From assembly GCA_964555675.1 (NCBI GenBank), contig CAZKTU010000137.1, positions 1 to 16,450 on the forward strand: a DNA stretch of 16,450 nt, written 5' to 3'. The notes below the pieces were generated by a model. That model was not told where the DNA came from, did not search any database, and worked only from the letters and a program-made list of their open reading frames with translations. This stretch comes from CAIWXH01 sp964555675 (GTDB lineage: Bacteria > Chloroflexota > Chloroflexia > Chloroflexales > Chloroflexaceae). The position numbers and the translations under genes are program-made. This document shows, in pieces, positions 6,478 to 13,434 of this stretch (position 1 is the first letter of the stretch; each line of letters starts with the position of its first letter).

Positions 6478-8646
6478 CTACACGCCCGTCAGCGGCAGCT
6501 CGCGCAGGCGCTTGCCCGTCAGGGCGAAGACCGCGTTGGCCACCGCGGCCGCGATCGGGCCCATGGGCGGCTCGCCCACCCCATAGGGCACGTCGCCGCT
6601 GCGCAGCACGGCCACCTCGATCGCGGGCGCGTCGCGCATCGAGAGCAGCGGGTAGTCGCCGAAGTTACCCGCTTCGATCCGCCCATCGCGCACTGTCAGC
6701 CGCTCGAACAGCACCGAGCTGAGGCCCATGGCGATATTGCCCTCGGTCTGGGCCGCCACGCCGTCGGGGTTGATCGGCAGGCCCGGGTCGACCGCCGCCC
6801 AGACCTTGTGCACGCGCACCCCGCCCTCGGGCTTGAGCGAGACCTCGGCCACGTGGGCCGCGGCCGTGCCCGCGTCGATCGAGCAGGCCACCCCGCGGGC
6901 TCTGCCTGCGGGCGCCGCCGTGCCCCAGCCCGAGCGCCGGGCCACCTCGGTCAGCACGGCGCGCACCCGGCTGCCCCGCTCGTCGTCGCCGGCGTTGTCG
7001 GCGCGGAAGGTCAGGGGGTCGGCCCCGGCCGCGTAGGCCAGCTCGTCGACGAAGCTCTCGACGGCGAAGACGTTGGCCAGCAGGCCCAGGCCGCGCCACG
7101 AGCCCGTGGCCAGGGGTAGGGCGACGCGCTCGGCGGTGACGCTGATGTGGGGGATGGCGTAGGTGATGCGCGCGCCGCGCCAGGCCCCCAGGTCGGCCCC
7201 GAAGACGAAGCGCAGCGGCGCCGGGAAGAAGGGGAAGAGCACGTCGCCGCTGGCCTGGCTGTGCTCCAGCGCGGCGATGCGCCCGCCCGGGCCGAGGGTC
7301 GCCCGCAGCACGTGGTGGGTCGGCGGGCGCACGAAGCCGTAGCGAAACTCCTCGGTGCGCGTCCAGCCCACGTGGACGGGCCTGCCCGCCGCCGCCGAGA
7401 GCCGCGCCGCCTCGACCGCCACATCGGTGGCGATGCGCCGCCCGAAGCCGCCGCCCAGGTAGGTCGGGATCACCTCGACCGTCTCGGCCTTGCGCCCGAG
7501 GGCTCTGGCGATCGCCTCGGCCGTGGCCACCGGGCTCTGCGTGCTGACCTGGGCGATCACCCGGTCGGGGCGCACGTCGACCAGGGCGGCCTGAGGCTCC
7601 AGGTGGGCGTGGGCGGCCATGGGCGTGCGATACTCGGCGCTGATCACCTCGGCGCCACGCAGCGGGGCCGCCCCGTCGCCCGCGCGCTGGATGACCACAC
7701 CGCGCCCGGGCGCGGCCTGGACCATGGCCTCGATCTGCTCCTGCTGCAGGGGCGGGCCCTCCGACCACTCCAGCTCCAACGCGCCCACGGCGGCGAAGGC
7801 CGCGCTGCGCGACTCGGCCACGGCCCCGGCGAAGTCGTTCTCGGCCACCACCGCGACCACGCCGGGCATGCCGGCCGCATCGCCAGGCCCGCTGCGGCGC
7901 AGGGTGGCGCCCAGGGTCGGCGGGCGGGCCACGGCTCCATAGAGCATGCCCTCGACCCGGGCGTCGTAGCCATAGGTCGCCGTGCCGCGGATCTTGGCCG
8001 GCAGGTCCACGCGGGGCGCGCTCGTGCCGATGATCGTCCACTCGGCGGCGGGCTTGAGCGGCGGCGGCTCCTCGGGCGCCTGGCGGGCGGCCGCGCCCGT
8101 GGCCAGCTCGCCATAGCTCAGGCGGCGCTCGGGGCTCGCGCTGACGAACATGGCCCCCGCGGCGGCCGTCAGCTCGCTGGGCGCGACGCCTAACTGGGCG
8201 GCAGCCTCGGCCCGCAGCAGCTCGCGCAGGGTGGCGGCCGTCTCGCGCAGGGGCGTGAAGAGCGAGACGACCGAGTTGCTGGCGCTGGTGCCGCCGCCGT
8301 CGACCACCGGGCCGAGGGAGCCGCTCTGCACGACTTCGATCTGCTCCCAGGCCAGCTCGAGCTCGTCGGCGGCGATCTGGGCGAGGGCCGTGTGCACACC
8401 CTGGCCCATCTCGACCTTGGGCACGGCGAGGCGCACCATGCCCGCCGGGGTGAGCTCGAACCAGAGCTGGGGGTCGCCAGTGAAGCTGGACGGTGGGCCG
8501 CCGCCGCTCTCGAGGCTGTCGGCAATCGCCAGGCGCATGGCGGGCAGGCCCAGGGTCGCGCCCAGGGCCAGGCCGCCGCCGACAATGCCCGCGCCGATCA
8601 GGAAGCCGCGACGGGTGACCCGCCAGCGGCGCTCTTGCTTGCTCAT
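6478..8646 (-). CDS. Molybdopterin-binding aldehyde oxidase-type subunit (IorB-like), Tat-exported
   Basis: 722 residues of the xanthine oxidase superfamily, closest in layout to isoquinoline 1-oxidoreductase beta subunit and related aldehyde dehydrogenases. The N-terminus has T-R12-R13-G-F-L followed by a hydrophobic stretch, a twin-arginine signal, so the holoenzyme is likely exported folded. GGGFGRR near residue 396 binds molybdopterin, and GVGEPP near residue 690 carries the catalytic Glu. VPKVEMGQGVHTAL in the N-terminal part is typical. The start overlaps the 2Fe-2S subunit stop (ATGA) and has AAGGAGG 4 nt upstream. IorAB enzymes hydroxylate N-heterocycles or oxidise aldehydes using water and usually pass electrons to cytochrome c. 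No FAD subunit or XdhC maturation gene is visible here. Confidence 0.92.
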   Translation of the reverse strand: MSKQERRWRVTRRGFLIGAGIVGGGLALGATLGLPAMRLAIADSLESGGGPPSSFTGDPQLWFELTPAGMVRLAVPKVEMGQGVHTALAQIAADELELAWEQIEVVQSGSLGPVVDGGGTSASNSVVSLFTPLRETAATLRELLRAEAAAQLGVAPSELTAAAGAMFVSASPERRLSYGELATGAAARQAPEEPPPLKPAAEWTIIGTSAPRVDLPAKIRGTATYGYDARVEGMLYGAVARPPTLGATLRRSGPGDAAGMPGVVAVVAENDFAGAVAESRSAAFAAVGALELEWSEGPPLQQEQIEAMVQAAPGRGVVIQRAGDGAAPLRGAEVISAEYRTPMAAHAHLEPQAALVDVRPDRVIAQVSTQSPVATAEAIARALGRKAETVEVIPTYLGGGFGRRIATDVAVEAARLSAAAGRPVHVGWTRTEEFRYGFVRPPTHHVLRATLGPGGRIAALEHSQASGDVLFPFFPAPLRFVFGADLGAWRGARITYAIPHISVTAERVALPLATGSWRGLGLLANVFAVESFVDELAYAAGADPLTFRADNAGDDERGSRVRAVLTEVARRSGWGTAAPAGRARGVACSIDAGTAAAHVAEVSLKPEGGVRVHKVWAAVDPGLPINPDGVAAQTEGNIAMGLSSVLFERLTVRDGRIEAGNFGDYPLLSMRDAPAIEVAVLRSGDVPYGVGEPPMGPIAAAVANAVFALTGKRLRELPLTGV

Positions 8647-9131
8647 GCGGCCTCCTTGGCGGCGCGGGCCAGGGCGGCCGCGTTGGCCACAGCCTGGCGA
8701 ATGCGCCCATAGGTGGCGCAGCGGCAGTAGTTGCCGTCCATCGCCGCGGTGATCTCGTCCTCAGTCGGGCTCGGGTTGACCGCGAGCAGGGCGGCGGCCG
8801 TCATCATCTGGCCGCTCTGACACCAGCCGCACTGCGGGGCCTGGGCCTCCAGGAAGGCCTGCTGCACGGGGTGGAGCGTTTCGCCCTGGGCGAGTCCTTC
8901 GATCGTGGTGATCGTCCGCCCGGCGACCTGGGACAGCAGGGTCTGGCAGCTGCGCGCCGCGACGCCGTCGAGGTGGATCGTGCAGGCCCCGCAGAAGCCC
9001 GCGCCGCAGCCGAACTTGGTGCCGGTGAGGCCGAGCTCGTCGCGCAGCACCCAGAGCAGCATGCGCGCCGGCTCCTCGGCGACCTGATATGTCGTGCCGT
9101 TAATCGTCAGTTCCAAGGGGTTCTCCGTCAT
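8643..9131 (-). CDS. 2Fe-2S subunit of molybdenum hydroxylase (IorA-like)
   Basis: 162 residues. The plant-type ferredoxin domain has C42, C47, C50 and C62, and the C-terminal four-helix domain has C101-x2-C104 and C136-x-C138, exactly the eight cysteines of CoxS/IorA subunits. It transfers electrons from the molybdenum cofactor of the partner encoded immediately downstream, with which it overlaps by 4 nt. The ATG giving MTENPLEL is chosen because homology starts there; the frame opens 15 residues earlier within the operator-like dyad. The ribosome binding site is weak. The subunit has no signal of its own and presumably travels with the Tat-bearing partner. Confidence 0.93.
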   Translation of the reverse strand: MTENPLELTINGTTYQVAEEPARMLLWVLRDELGLTGTKFGCGAGFCGACTIHLDGVAARSCQTLLSQVAGRTITTIEGLAQGETLHPVQQAFLEAQAPQCGWCQSGQMMTAAALLAVNPSPTEDEITAAMDGNYCRCATYGRIRQAVANAAALARAAKEAA

Positions 9132-9166
9132 TGCTGGCCGCCGTGTGGGCGGCCCGTACACAACCA

Positions 9167-9186
9167 CACCGCGCATGTGCGCGGTG
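9167..9186. promoter_or_regulatory. 9-bp dyad, candidate operator of the Ior-like operon
   Basis: CACCGCGCA (9167-9175) and TGCGCGGTG (9178-9186) are perfect reverse complements around TG. It lies at the expected transcription start, between the candidate -10 box and the start codon of the 2Fe-2S subunit. It could be a repressor site or a 5' mRNA hairpin. Confidence 0.5.
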
Positions 9187-9188
9187 CG

Positions 9189-9216
9189 ATATTAGTACTG
9201 TACCAGAATTTGTCCG
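9189..9216 (-). promoter_or_regulatory. Candidate promoter of the Ior-like operon
   Basis: On the minus strand CGGACA (9211-9216) and TAATAT (9189-9194) are separated by 16 nt, each four of six matches to the sigma-70 boxes. This is an A/T-rich island in very GC-rich DNA, in the 112-nt gap between the LLM gene and the 2Fe-2S subunit gene. Confidence 0.4.
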
Positions 9217-9243
9217 TCGCGGGGGTGGGCCGCGCGCTTGCGC

Positions 9244-10242
9244 TCAGCGCAGCCGCGCCAGCACCCGCTCGCCGGTGAGGCGCAGGGCGGCCTCGGGGTC
9301 GGGGCCGAGGGGCGGCCCGATGTTGATCTGGGTCACGCCGCGCTCGACGAGCCAGCGCAGCCGGGCGACCATCTCGTCGGGGTCGCCGTAGATCGCCAGG
9401 CGGAACATCTGGGGCGTCAGCAGCTCCATCGCGCGCGCCATCGCGCCGGCCTGCCACGCCTCGCGCACCGGCGCGAAGTCCGCGGGGGTCAGCCCGATCG
9501 GCGCGAGGGTCTCGGCGCGCAGCGAGGGGCCGTAGTAGGCCACCAGGTAGCGCAGGGCATCCTCGGCGGCGCGGCGGGTCGGGGCCACCGACCACCAGAC
9601 ACAGGCCGCCAGGTCGAAGCCCTCCAGGCTGCGCCCGGCCCGGGCCGCGCCGGCGCTCACCCGCTCGCGCACGCCGTCGATGGCCTCGGGCGGGAAGAGG
9701 ATGGGCAGCCCGCCGTCGGCCAGCTCGCCCATCAGCTCGAGCACGCGGGGCCCCTGCCCACCGATATAGATTGGGATGGGCTGCTCCGGCAGCGGGAAGC
9801 GCATGCGGGCGCCGGGCTGCCAGCCGGCGAAGACCGCGCCCTCGTGGGCCGCCTCGTCGCCGCGCAGCAGGCGCCTGATGAGCGTGACCGCCTCGGCCAG
9901 GCCCGTGGCCGGGCGCCGCTGGCGCAGCCCCACCCAGTCGAGGTAGGGCGGGTCGCCCGGGCCAATGCCCAGCACGAAGCGGCCCGCGCTGAACTCCTGC
10001 AGGCTCGCCGCGCCCATGGCGATCTCGGCCGGGCTCGCCGTGAAGGGGTTGACAATGCAGGTGCCCACGCGGATGCGGCTGGTGGCCGCGGCCACGGCGG
10101 TCAGCACGACCCAGGCGTCGCGCTTCATCAGGTCCTGGCAGTACCAGAAGTCGTCGAAGCCGAGCTCCTCGGCCAGCTGGGCGTAGCGCACGACCTCGCG
10201 GATCGGGCCCGAGTCGCTATTGAAGCGGATGCCGAAGCGCAT
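9244..10242 (-). CDS. LLM class (F420/flavin-dependent) oxidoreductase
   Basis: 332 residues of the bacterial luciferase-like monooxygenase superfamily, an eight-stranded TIM barrel. The N-terminal MRFGIRFNS, YAQLAEELGFDDFWYCQD, and SRIRVGTCIVNPFTASPAEIAMGAASLQEFSAGRFVLGIGPGD regions match the Mer/F420-dependent branch rather than alkanal monooxygenases. The GGQGPRVLELMGELADGGLP region is the usual C-terminal cofactor-side motif. Likely a cytosolic hydride-transfer oxidoreductase using F420 or FMN; the substrate is unknown. The start is supported by AAGGAAA just upstream. A 12-bp stem hairpin lies directly before this ribosome binding site. It is upstream of, and co-directional with, the Ior-like genes. 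Confidence 0.9.
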   Translation of the reverse strand: MRFGIRFNSDSGPIREVVRYAQLAEELGFDDFWYCQDLMKRDAWVVLTAVAAATSRIRVGTCIVNPFTASPAEIAMGAASLQEFSAGRFVLGIGPGDPPYLDWVGLRQRRPATGLAEAVTLIRRLLRGDEAAHEGAVFAGWQPGARMRFPLPEQPIPIYIGGQGPRVLELMGELADGGLPILFPPEAIDGVRERVSAGAARAGRSLEGFDLAACVWWSVAPTRRAAEDALRYLVAYYGPSLRAETLAPIGLTPADFAPVREAWQAGAMARAMELLTPQMFRLAIYGDPDEMVARLRWLVERGVTQINIGPPLGPDPEAALRLTGERVLARLR

Positions 10243-10254
10243 AGGTTTCCTTTT

Positions 10255-10289
10255 CAGGCGGCAACGTCGCTTGCGCTCGTTGCCGCCTG
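10255..10289. promoter_or_regulatory. 12-bp perfect hairpin in the LLM gene leader
   Basis: CAGGCGGCAACG (10255-10266) pairs perfectly with CGTTGCCGCCTG (10278-10289) around an 11-nt loop. On the minus-strand RNA the stem ends just before AAAAGGAAA, the ribosome binding site of the LLM gene. No T-run follows on either strand, so a terminator is unlikely. It may control translation or be an operator. Confidence 0.5.
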
Positions 10290-10297
10290 GAGTATTT

Positions 10298-10327
10298 CAG
10301 GGAGGGCCAAGCCCTCCCTGGCCCACC
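10298..10327. repeat. GGAGGGC palindromic repeat flanking the gap, left copy
   Basis: CAGGGAGGGC (10298-10307) pairs perfectly with GCCCTCCCTG (10311-10320) around CAA. The last 18 nt (10310-10327) are identical to 10448-10465 on the other side of the N run. The element may serve as a terminator for the minus-strand genes to its right. Confidence 0.65.
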
Positions 10328-10347
10328 CTGAGCGAAACGTGGAGGGC

Positions 10348-10447
10348 NNNNNNNNNNNNNNNNNNNNNNNNNNNNNNNNNNNNNNNNNNNNNNNNNNNNN
10401 NNNNNNNNNNNNNNNNNNNNNNNNNNNNNNNNNNNNNNNNNNNNNNN
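10348..10447. other. Assembly gap of 100 N
   Basis: Exactly 100 unknown bases, the usual scaffold placeholder for unknown length. GTGGAGGGC (10339-10347) precedes it and AGCCCTCC (10448-10455) follows, so the break falls inside a palindromic repeat. Missing sequence, including genes, cannot be excluded. Confidence 0.95.
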
Positions 10448-10465
10448 AGCCCTCCCTGGCCCACC
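10448..10465. repeat. Right copy of the gap-flanking 18-mer
   Basis: Identical over 18 nt to 10310-10327 (AGCCCTCCCTGG then CCCACC). Direct repeats on both sides of the gap explain why assembly stopped here. Confidence 0.8.
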
Positions 10466-10512
10466 GTGTGCACGTACCCTTGCCGTGGGCAGCGGCGAAG
10501 AGCATACCTCGG

Positions 10513-10878
10513 TTACGAATCGAGCGAGTCCCAGGGGATGGGGCTGACGTCGTCGTGGCGCAGGGTGCGCGCGCCCACCCGGTCGAGGCGCATGATCAGC
10601 CGGCAGGCCGGGTCGGGGCAGGTGGCTCGCGTATCGGTCTCGATCCAGTCGGCCGGGTGGTTGCGGCGTTGCCGGGCCGGCAGTAGCGGGATGACCGCCT
10701 GCAGGGCGTACAGGCAGAAGTCAGCCCCGTCGGGCAGGCTCAGCTTGCCGCCCCGCAGGAAGAAGCGGTCGCCGACCGCCATGGCGCAGGTGCAGTGCCC
10801 CTCGATCGCCTCGACCACCACGGCCAGGTCGTACAGCTCGAAGCTGTCGTCCCGCTCCACCCCCTCAGCGTGATCCAT
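10513..10878 (-). CDS. TIGR04076-like small cysteine-containing protein
   Basis: 121 residues. The pattern E-G-H28-C29-x-C31 followed by AVGDRFFLRGG, then C55-LYALQAVIPLL, then C87-PDPA-C92-RLIMRLDRV matches my memory of TIGR04076 proteins (GHC..GHKVGD; CP.A...LYP; CPDP at the end). Function of that family is not established; conserved Cys and His suggest metal binding or redox. This one is longer than the typical 85-100 residues because of a C-terminal tail. An AGAGG run 3 nt before the ATG (GGAG 7 nt before) supports the start. It begins 31 nt after the transporter gene on the same strand and is probably co-transcribed. Family assignment is moderately sure. Confidence 0.75.
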   Translation of the reverse strand: MDHAEGVERDDSFELYDLAVVVEAIEGHCTCAMAVGDRFFLRGGKLSLPDGADFCLYALQAVIPLLPARQRRNHPADWIETDTRATCPDPACRLIMRLDRVGARTLRHDDVSPIPWDSLDS

Positions 10879-10909
10879 GAACCTCTCCGTTGGCCCACGC
10901 GGCGCGACC

Positions 10910-13156
10910 CTACCCGTCCAGGGCCGCGTCGAGGGCGGTGATCGTATGGGTGAGCCGCTCGGCCATGCCGCGGGCGAGGTGCTCGTGGATGGCGATGGCC
11001 AGGTCGGGGCTCTCGTCGCGCATGCGGCGCAGGGCCGCGGCGCTCAGCCGGTAGTAGACGCAGGGCTCTTCGCAGACGACGTCGCTGGTGCGCGGGGCGC
11101 CGAGGTAGAGCCCGATCTCGCCCACGATACTGCCCCCGGCCATGGTCTGCAGGCGCACGGGCGCGGCGTCTGGCCGGCCGATCTGGGCGGTGACCGTCCC
11201 CGACTCGATGAAGAGCAGATCGTCGGCCGGGTCGCCCCGGCGCAGCAGCACCTCGCCCGCCTGCGCCTCGTGTCGCTCGAGGTAGGCCCCCAGCCGCTCG
11301 AACTGGGCCGCCTCGGGCAGGGCGCCCGCGAGCTGCTCGCCCAGGGTGGGGGCGACTCGCCCGAGCCCGGCGCCGTTGATCAGATCCTGCTCGCACCACT
11401 CCAGGGCCCGGTCGAGGTTGGCCGCGAGGCGCAGTGGCCCGCCTTCGGCCAGCAGGCCCGCGGCGTCGAGCTGGCCGCGAATCTCGTCCGCCATCCCGCT
11501 CAGCAGCAGCTTCACCTGCCAGCCGGCGCTCTGCTGCTGCATTCGCGAGAAGGCGTAGAGGCCGGACGAGTCGAGGCCGCTGACGTCGGCGAAATCGAGG
11601 ATCAGGTAGTGGGGGCGGGGCGCCGGGTGGGCGTCGAGCTGGGCCCGCACGCTGTCAAGCAGCCGCGCGGCGGTGCCGAAGAAGATATAGCCCTGCAGCT
11701 CGAGGATAATGATGCGCTCGCCCTCGGCGTCGAGCAGCTTGCGCTCGGCCGCCGAGCGCGTGAAGCGGCTGCGCCGCGAGGCCCCGCTGAGCGCGCGCCG
11801 CACGACCCGCACCCGGCTGTACTCGGCGGCGAAGAGCAGCAGCGCCGCGACCAGCCCCACCCCGACGCCGGCGAGCAGGCCCCTGGCGGCGATGACCAGC
11901 ACAATCAGCAGCAGCAGGGCGTAGTCGAGCCGCGACATGCGCCGGCGCTGGGTGACGAGCCACTCGAACATGAAGGTGTAGCCGAAGTAGATCAGCAGGC
12001 CGCTCAGCACGAAGCGCGGCAGGATGTTGAGGATGGTGGCGTCGAAGAGCAGCGGCAGCGCGACGACGACGGCGGCGATCACCCCGCCCAGCTTGCTGCG
12101 CACACCCATCCGGTGCATCAGCACGCTCAGGGCTAGCAGGTGGAAGCCGGTCACCCCGCCGAACAGGGCGCCGGCCAGGGTGCCCAGCCCGCCCGCGCGT
12201 AGCTCGCGGTCGAGGTCGAGGTCGCGCCTGATACTGATCTCGATCCCGCTCAGGTAGAGGATCATCACGATCGCGGCGATCAGGGGCATGGTGATGATGT
12301 TGAGGCCCTGGCCGGCGACCGCGCCCCAGTCGATCAGCCCCAGCTCGCCGGGGCCGAGGGGCTGCACGAGCGAGCCCGACGGGAAGGGCCCGAGCAGCCA
12401 GTTGTCGGCCGCTGCCGCGGCCAGGGGTGTGCCGCTGAGGGCCAGGATCAAGTGAAACAGGGCGATCGAGCCGAGTAGGGTCACCGGGAAGAGCAGCAGC
12501 GGGTTCCACCAGCGCCGCCCGCCCACCAGGATCGTGCCGACCACGGCGGCGGGGACCCAGCGCGCCAGGGCCGCGGGCGCCAGCAGCGGCCCGAGCGTGT
12601 CGAGGGCGGGAAGCAGGCCGGCGCTCAGGTCGATCGCGCCCCTGATGAACAGCCAGCCGACGCCCGCGATGAAGCCGCCCACCACGGGGTAGGGCAGGTA
12701 GCGCGCGATCCGCCCCAGGCCCGTGGCCCCGAGCATGTAGAGCACCAGCCCGCCGACCAGCGAGCTGAGGATGACCGCCGCGAGGCCGGTGACGAAGGTC
12801 GCCTGGGCCGAGGCGGCGGGCGAGGCCGCCGCGACCACCCCGGCGACGATCGACGCGGCGACGACCACGGTGGCGGCCTGGGGCGCGGCGATCGAGATGG
12901 TGAGGCTGCTGGTTAGGGCCGTGACCAGGGCCAGCAGGGCCGCGCCGAGCAGCATCAGGCCGACGCCGCGGGCCTGCAGGGCGCCCAGGCTGCTCGGGTA
13001 GACCAGCCCCGCCATCGAGATATTCAGCAGCAGCAGGATGATGCCGTTGGCCCCGCCGCCGACGAGGGCGATCAGGGTGTCGCGATTGCGTACGGCAGGA
13101 TCGGGCGAGCCCGAAGCCGTGGGTGCGCCGGGCTCCAGCAGGGCCGTCCTGCCCAT
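10910..13156 (-). CDS. SulP anion transporter fused to STAS and cyclic-nucleotide-binding domains
   Basis: 748 residues in three parts. Residues about 25-450 form the multi-pass SulP (SLC26) membrane domain, with many L/V/A-rich segments. The STAS domain is about 478-590, with DFADVSGLDSSG near 520, the loop phosphorylated in anti-sigma-antagonist relatives. The last 140 residues are a Crp-like cNMP-binding domain with GEVLLRRGDPADDLLFIESGTV and, near 679, GEIGLYLGAPRTSDV, resembling the phosphate-binding cassette. SulP proteins move sulfate, bicarbonate or other anions; the tail suggests gating by cyclic nucleotides, or a degenerate regulatory domain. The ATG with GGAGA upstream is preferred to a TTG four codons earlier. 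A good promoter precedes it. Anion not determined. Confidence 0.93.
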   Translation of the reverse strand: MGRTALLEPGAPTASGSPDPAVRNRDTLIALVGGGANGIILLLLNISMAGLVYPSSLGALQARGVGLMLLGAALLALVTALTSSLTISIAAPQAATVVVAASIVAGVVAAASPAASAQATFVTGLAAVILSSLVGGLVLYMLGATGLGRIARYLPYPVVGGFIAGVGWLFIRGAIDLSAGLLPALDTLGPLLAPAALARWVPAAVVGTILVGGRRWWNPLLLFPVTLLGSIALFHLILALSGTPLAAAAADNWLLGPFPSGSLVQPLGPGELGLIDWGAVAGQGLNIITMPLIAAIVMILYLSGIEISIRRDLDLDRELRAGGLGTLAGALFGGVTGFHLLALSVLMHRMGVRSKLGGVIAAVVVALPLLFDATILNILPRFVLSGLLIYFGYTFMFEWLVTQRRRMSRLDYALLLLIVLVIAARGLLAGVGVGLVAALLLFAAEYSRVRVVRRALSGASRRSRFTRSAAERKLLDAEGERIIILELQGYIFFGTAARLLDSVRAQLDAHPAPRPHYLILDFADVSGLDSSGLYAFSRMQQQSAGWQVKLLLSGMADEIRGQLDAAGLLAEGGPLRLAANLDRALEWCEQDLINGAGLGRVAPTLGEQLAGALPEAAQFERLGAYLERHEAQAGEVLLRRGDPADDLLFIESGTVTAQIGRPDAAPVRLQTMAGGSIVGEIGLYLGAPRTSDVVCEEPCVYYRLSAAALRRMRDESPDLAIAIHEHLARGMAERLTHTITALDAALDG

Positions 13157-13187
13157 ACGTATCTCCAAAACAACGCGCGGTTCTTCT

Positions 13188-13216
13188 ATGATACGCCGTC
13201 GGCCTGAAACTGTCTA
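13188..13216 (-). promoter_or_regulatory. Sigma-70-type promoter of the SulP gene
   Basis: On the minus strand TAGACA (13211-13216) and TATCAT (13188-13193) are each five of six matches to consensus and are separated by exactly 17 nt. The predicted transcription start is about 25 nt before the ATG at 13156. This is the best two-box promoter in the window. Confidence 0.65.
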
Positions 13217-13258
13217 CTCTGGTCAGACGCCGCTCTGGCCCGGCGCGCACTCTTCAGG

Positions 13259-13271
13259 TATAGTTTATAAG
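13259..13271 (+). promoter_or_regulatory. Candidate -10 region for the nitroreductase gene
   Basis: Overlapping TATAGT (13259-13264) and TATAAG (13266-13271) form a short A/T-rich island about 165 nt before the nitroreductase start. No -35 box is convincing, so this is tentative. Confidence 0.3.
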
Positions 13272-13306
13272 TGCCGTTGGCTTTCTCAACATTACCCGCC
13301 CCAGGC

Positions 13307-13375
13307 CGCGGGGGCACGGGCCTTCGGCCCCGCGACGGGTAGATGTGGAGGGGCCTGGCCCTCCACGCCTCCCGC
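13307..13375. repeat. Hairpins and GTGGAGGGGCC palindromic repeat, copy 2
   Basis: A first dyad pairs CGCGGGG (13307-13313) with CCCCGCG (13328-13334); inside it GGGCC (13318-13322) can alternatively pair with GGCCC around TTC. The second is GTGGAGGG (13345-13352) with CCCTCCAC (13359-13366), followed by GCCTCCCGC. Positions 13345-13375 repeat 4620-4652 almost exactly. All lie in the leader of the nitroreductase gene. Confidence 0.65.
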
Positions 13376-13434
13376 AAGACGGTAACATAGAGCGCAGCAA
13401 GGTGAAGCCTTGCCTTTGAAGGATGAGGAAAACT

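Noticed and set aside
10220..10873. Open frames running through the N gap
   Set aside because: They exist only because N codons are not stops.
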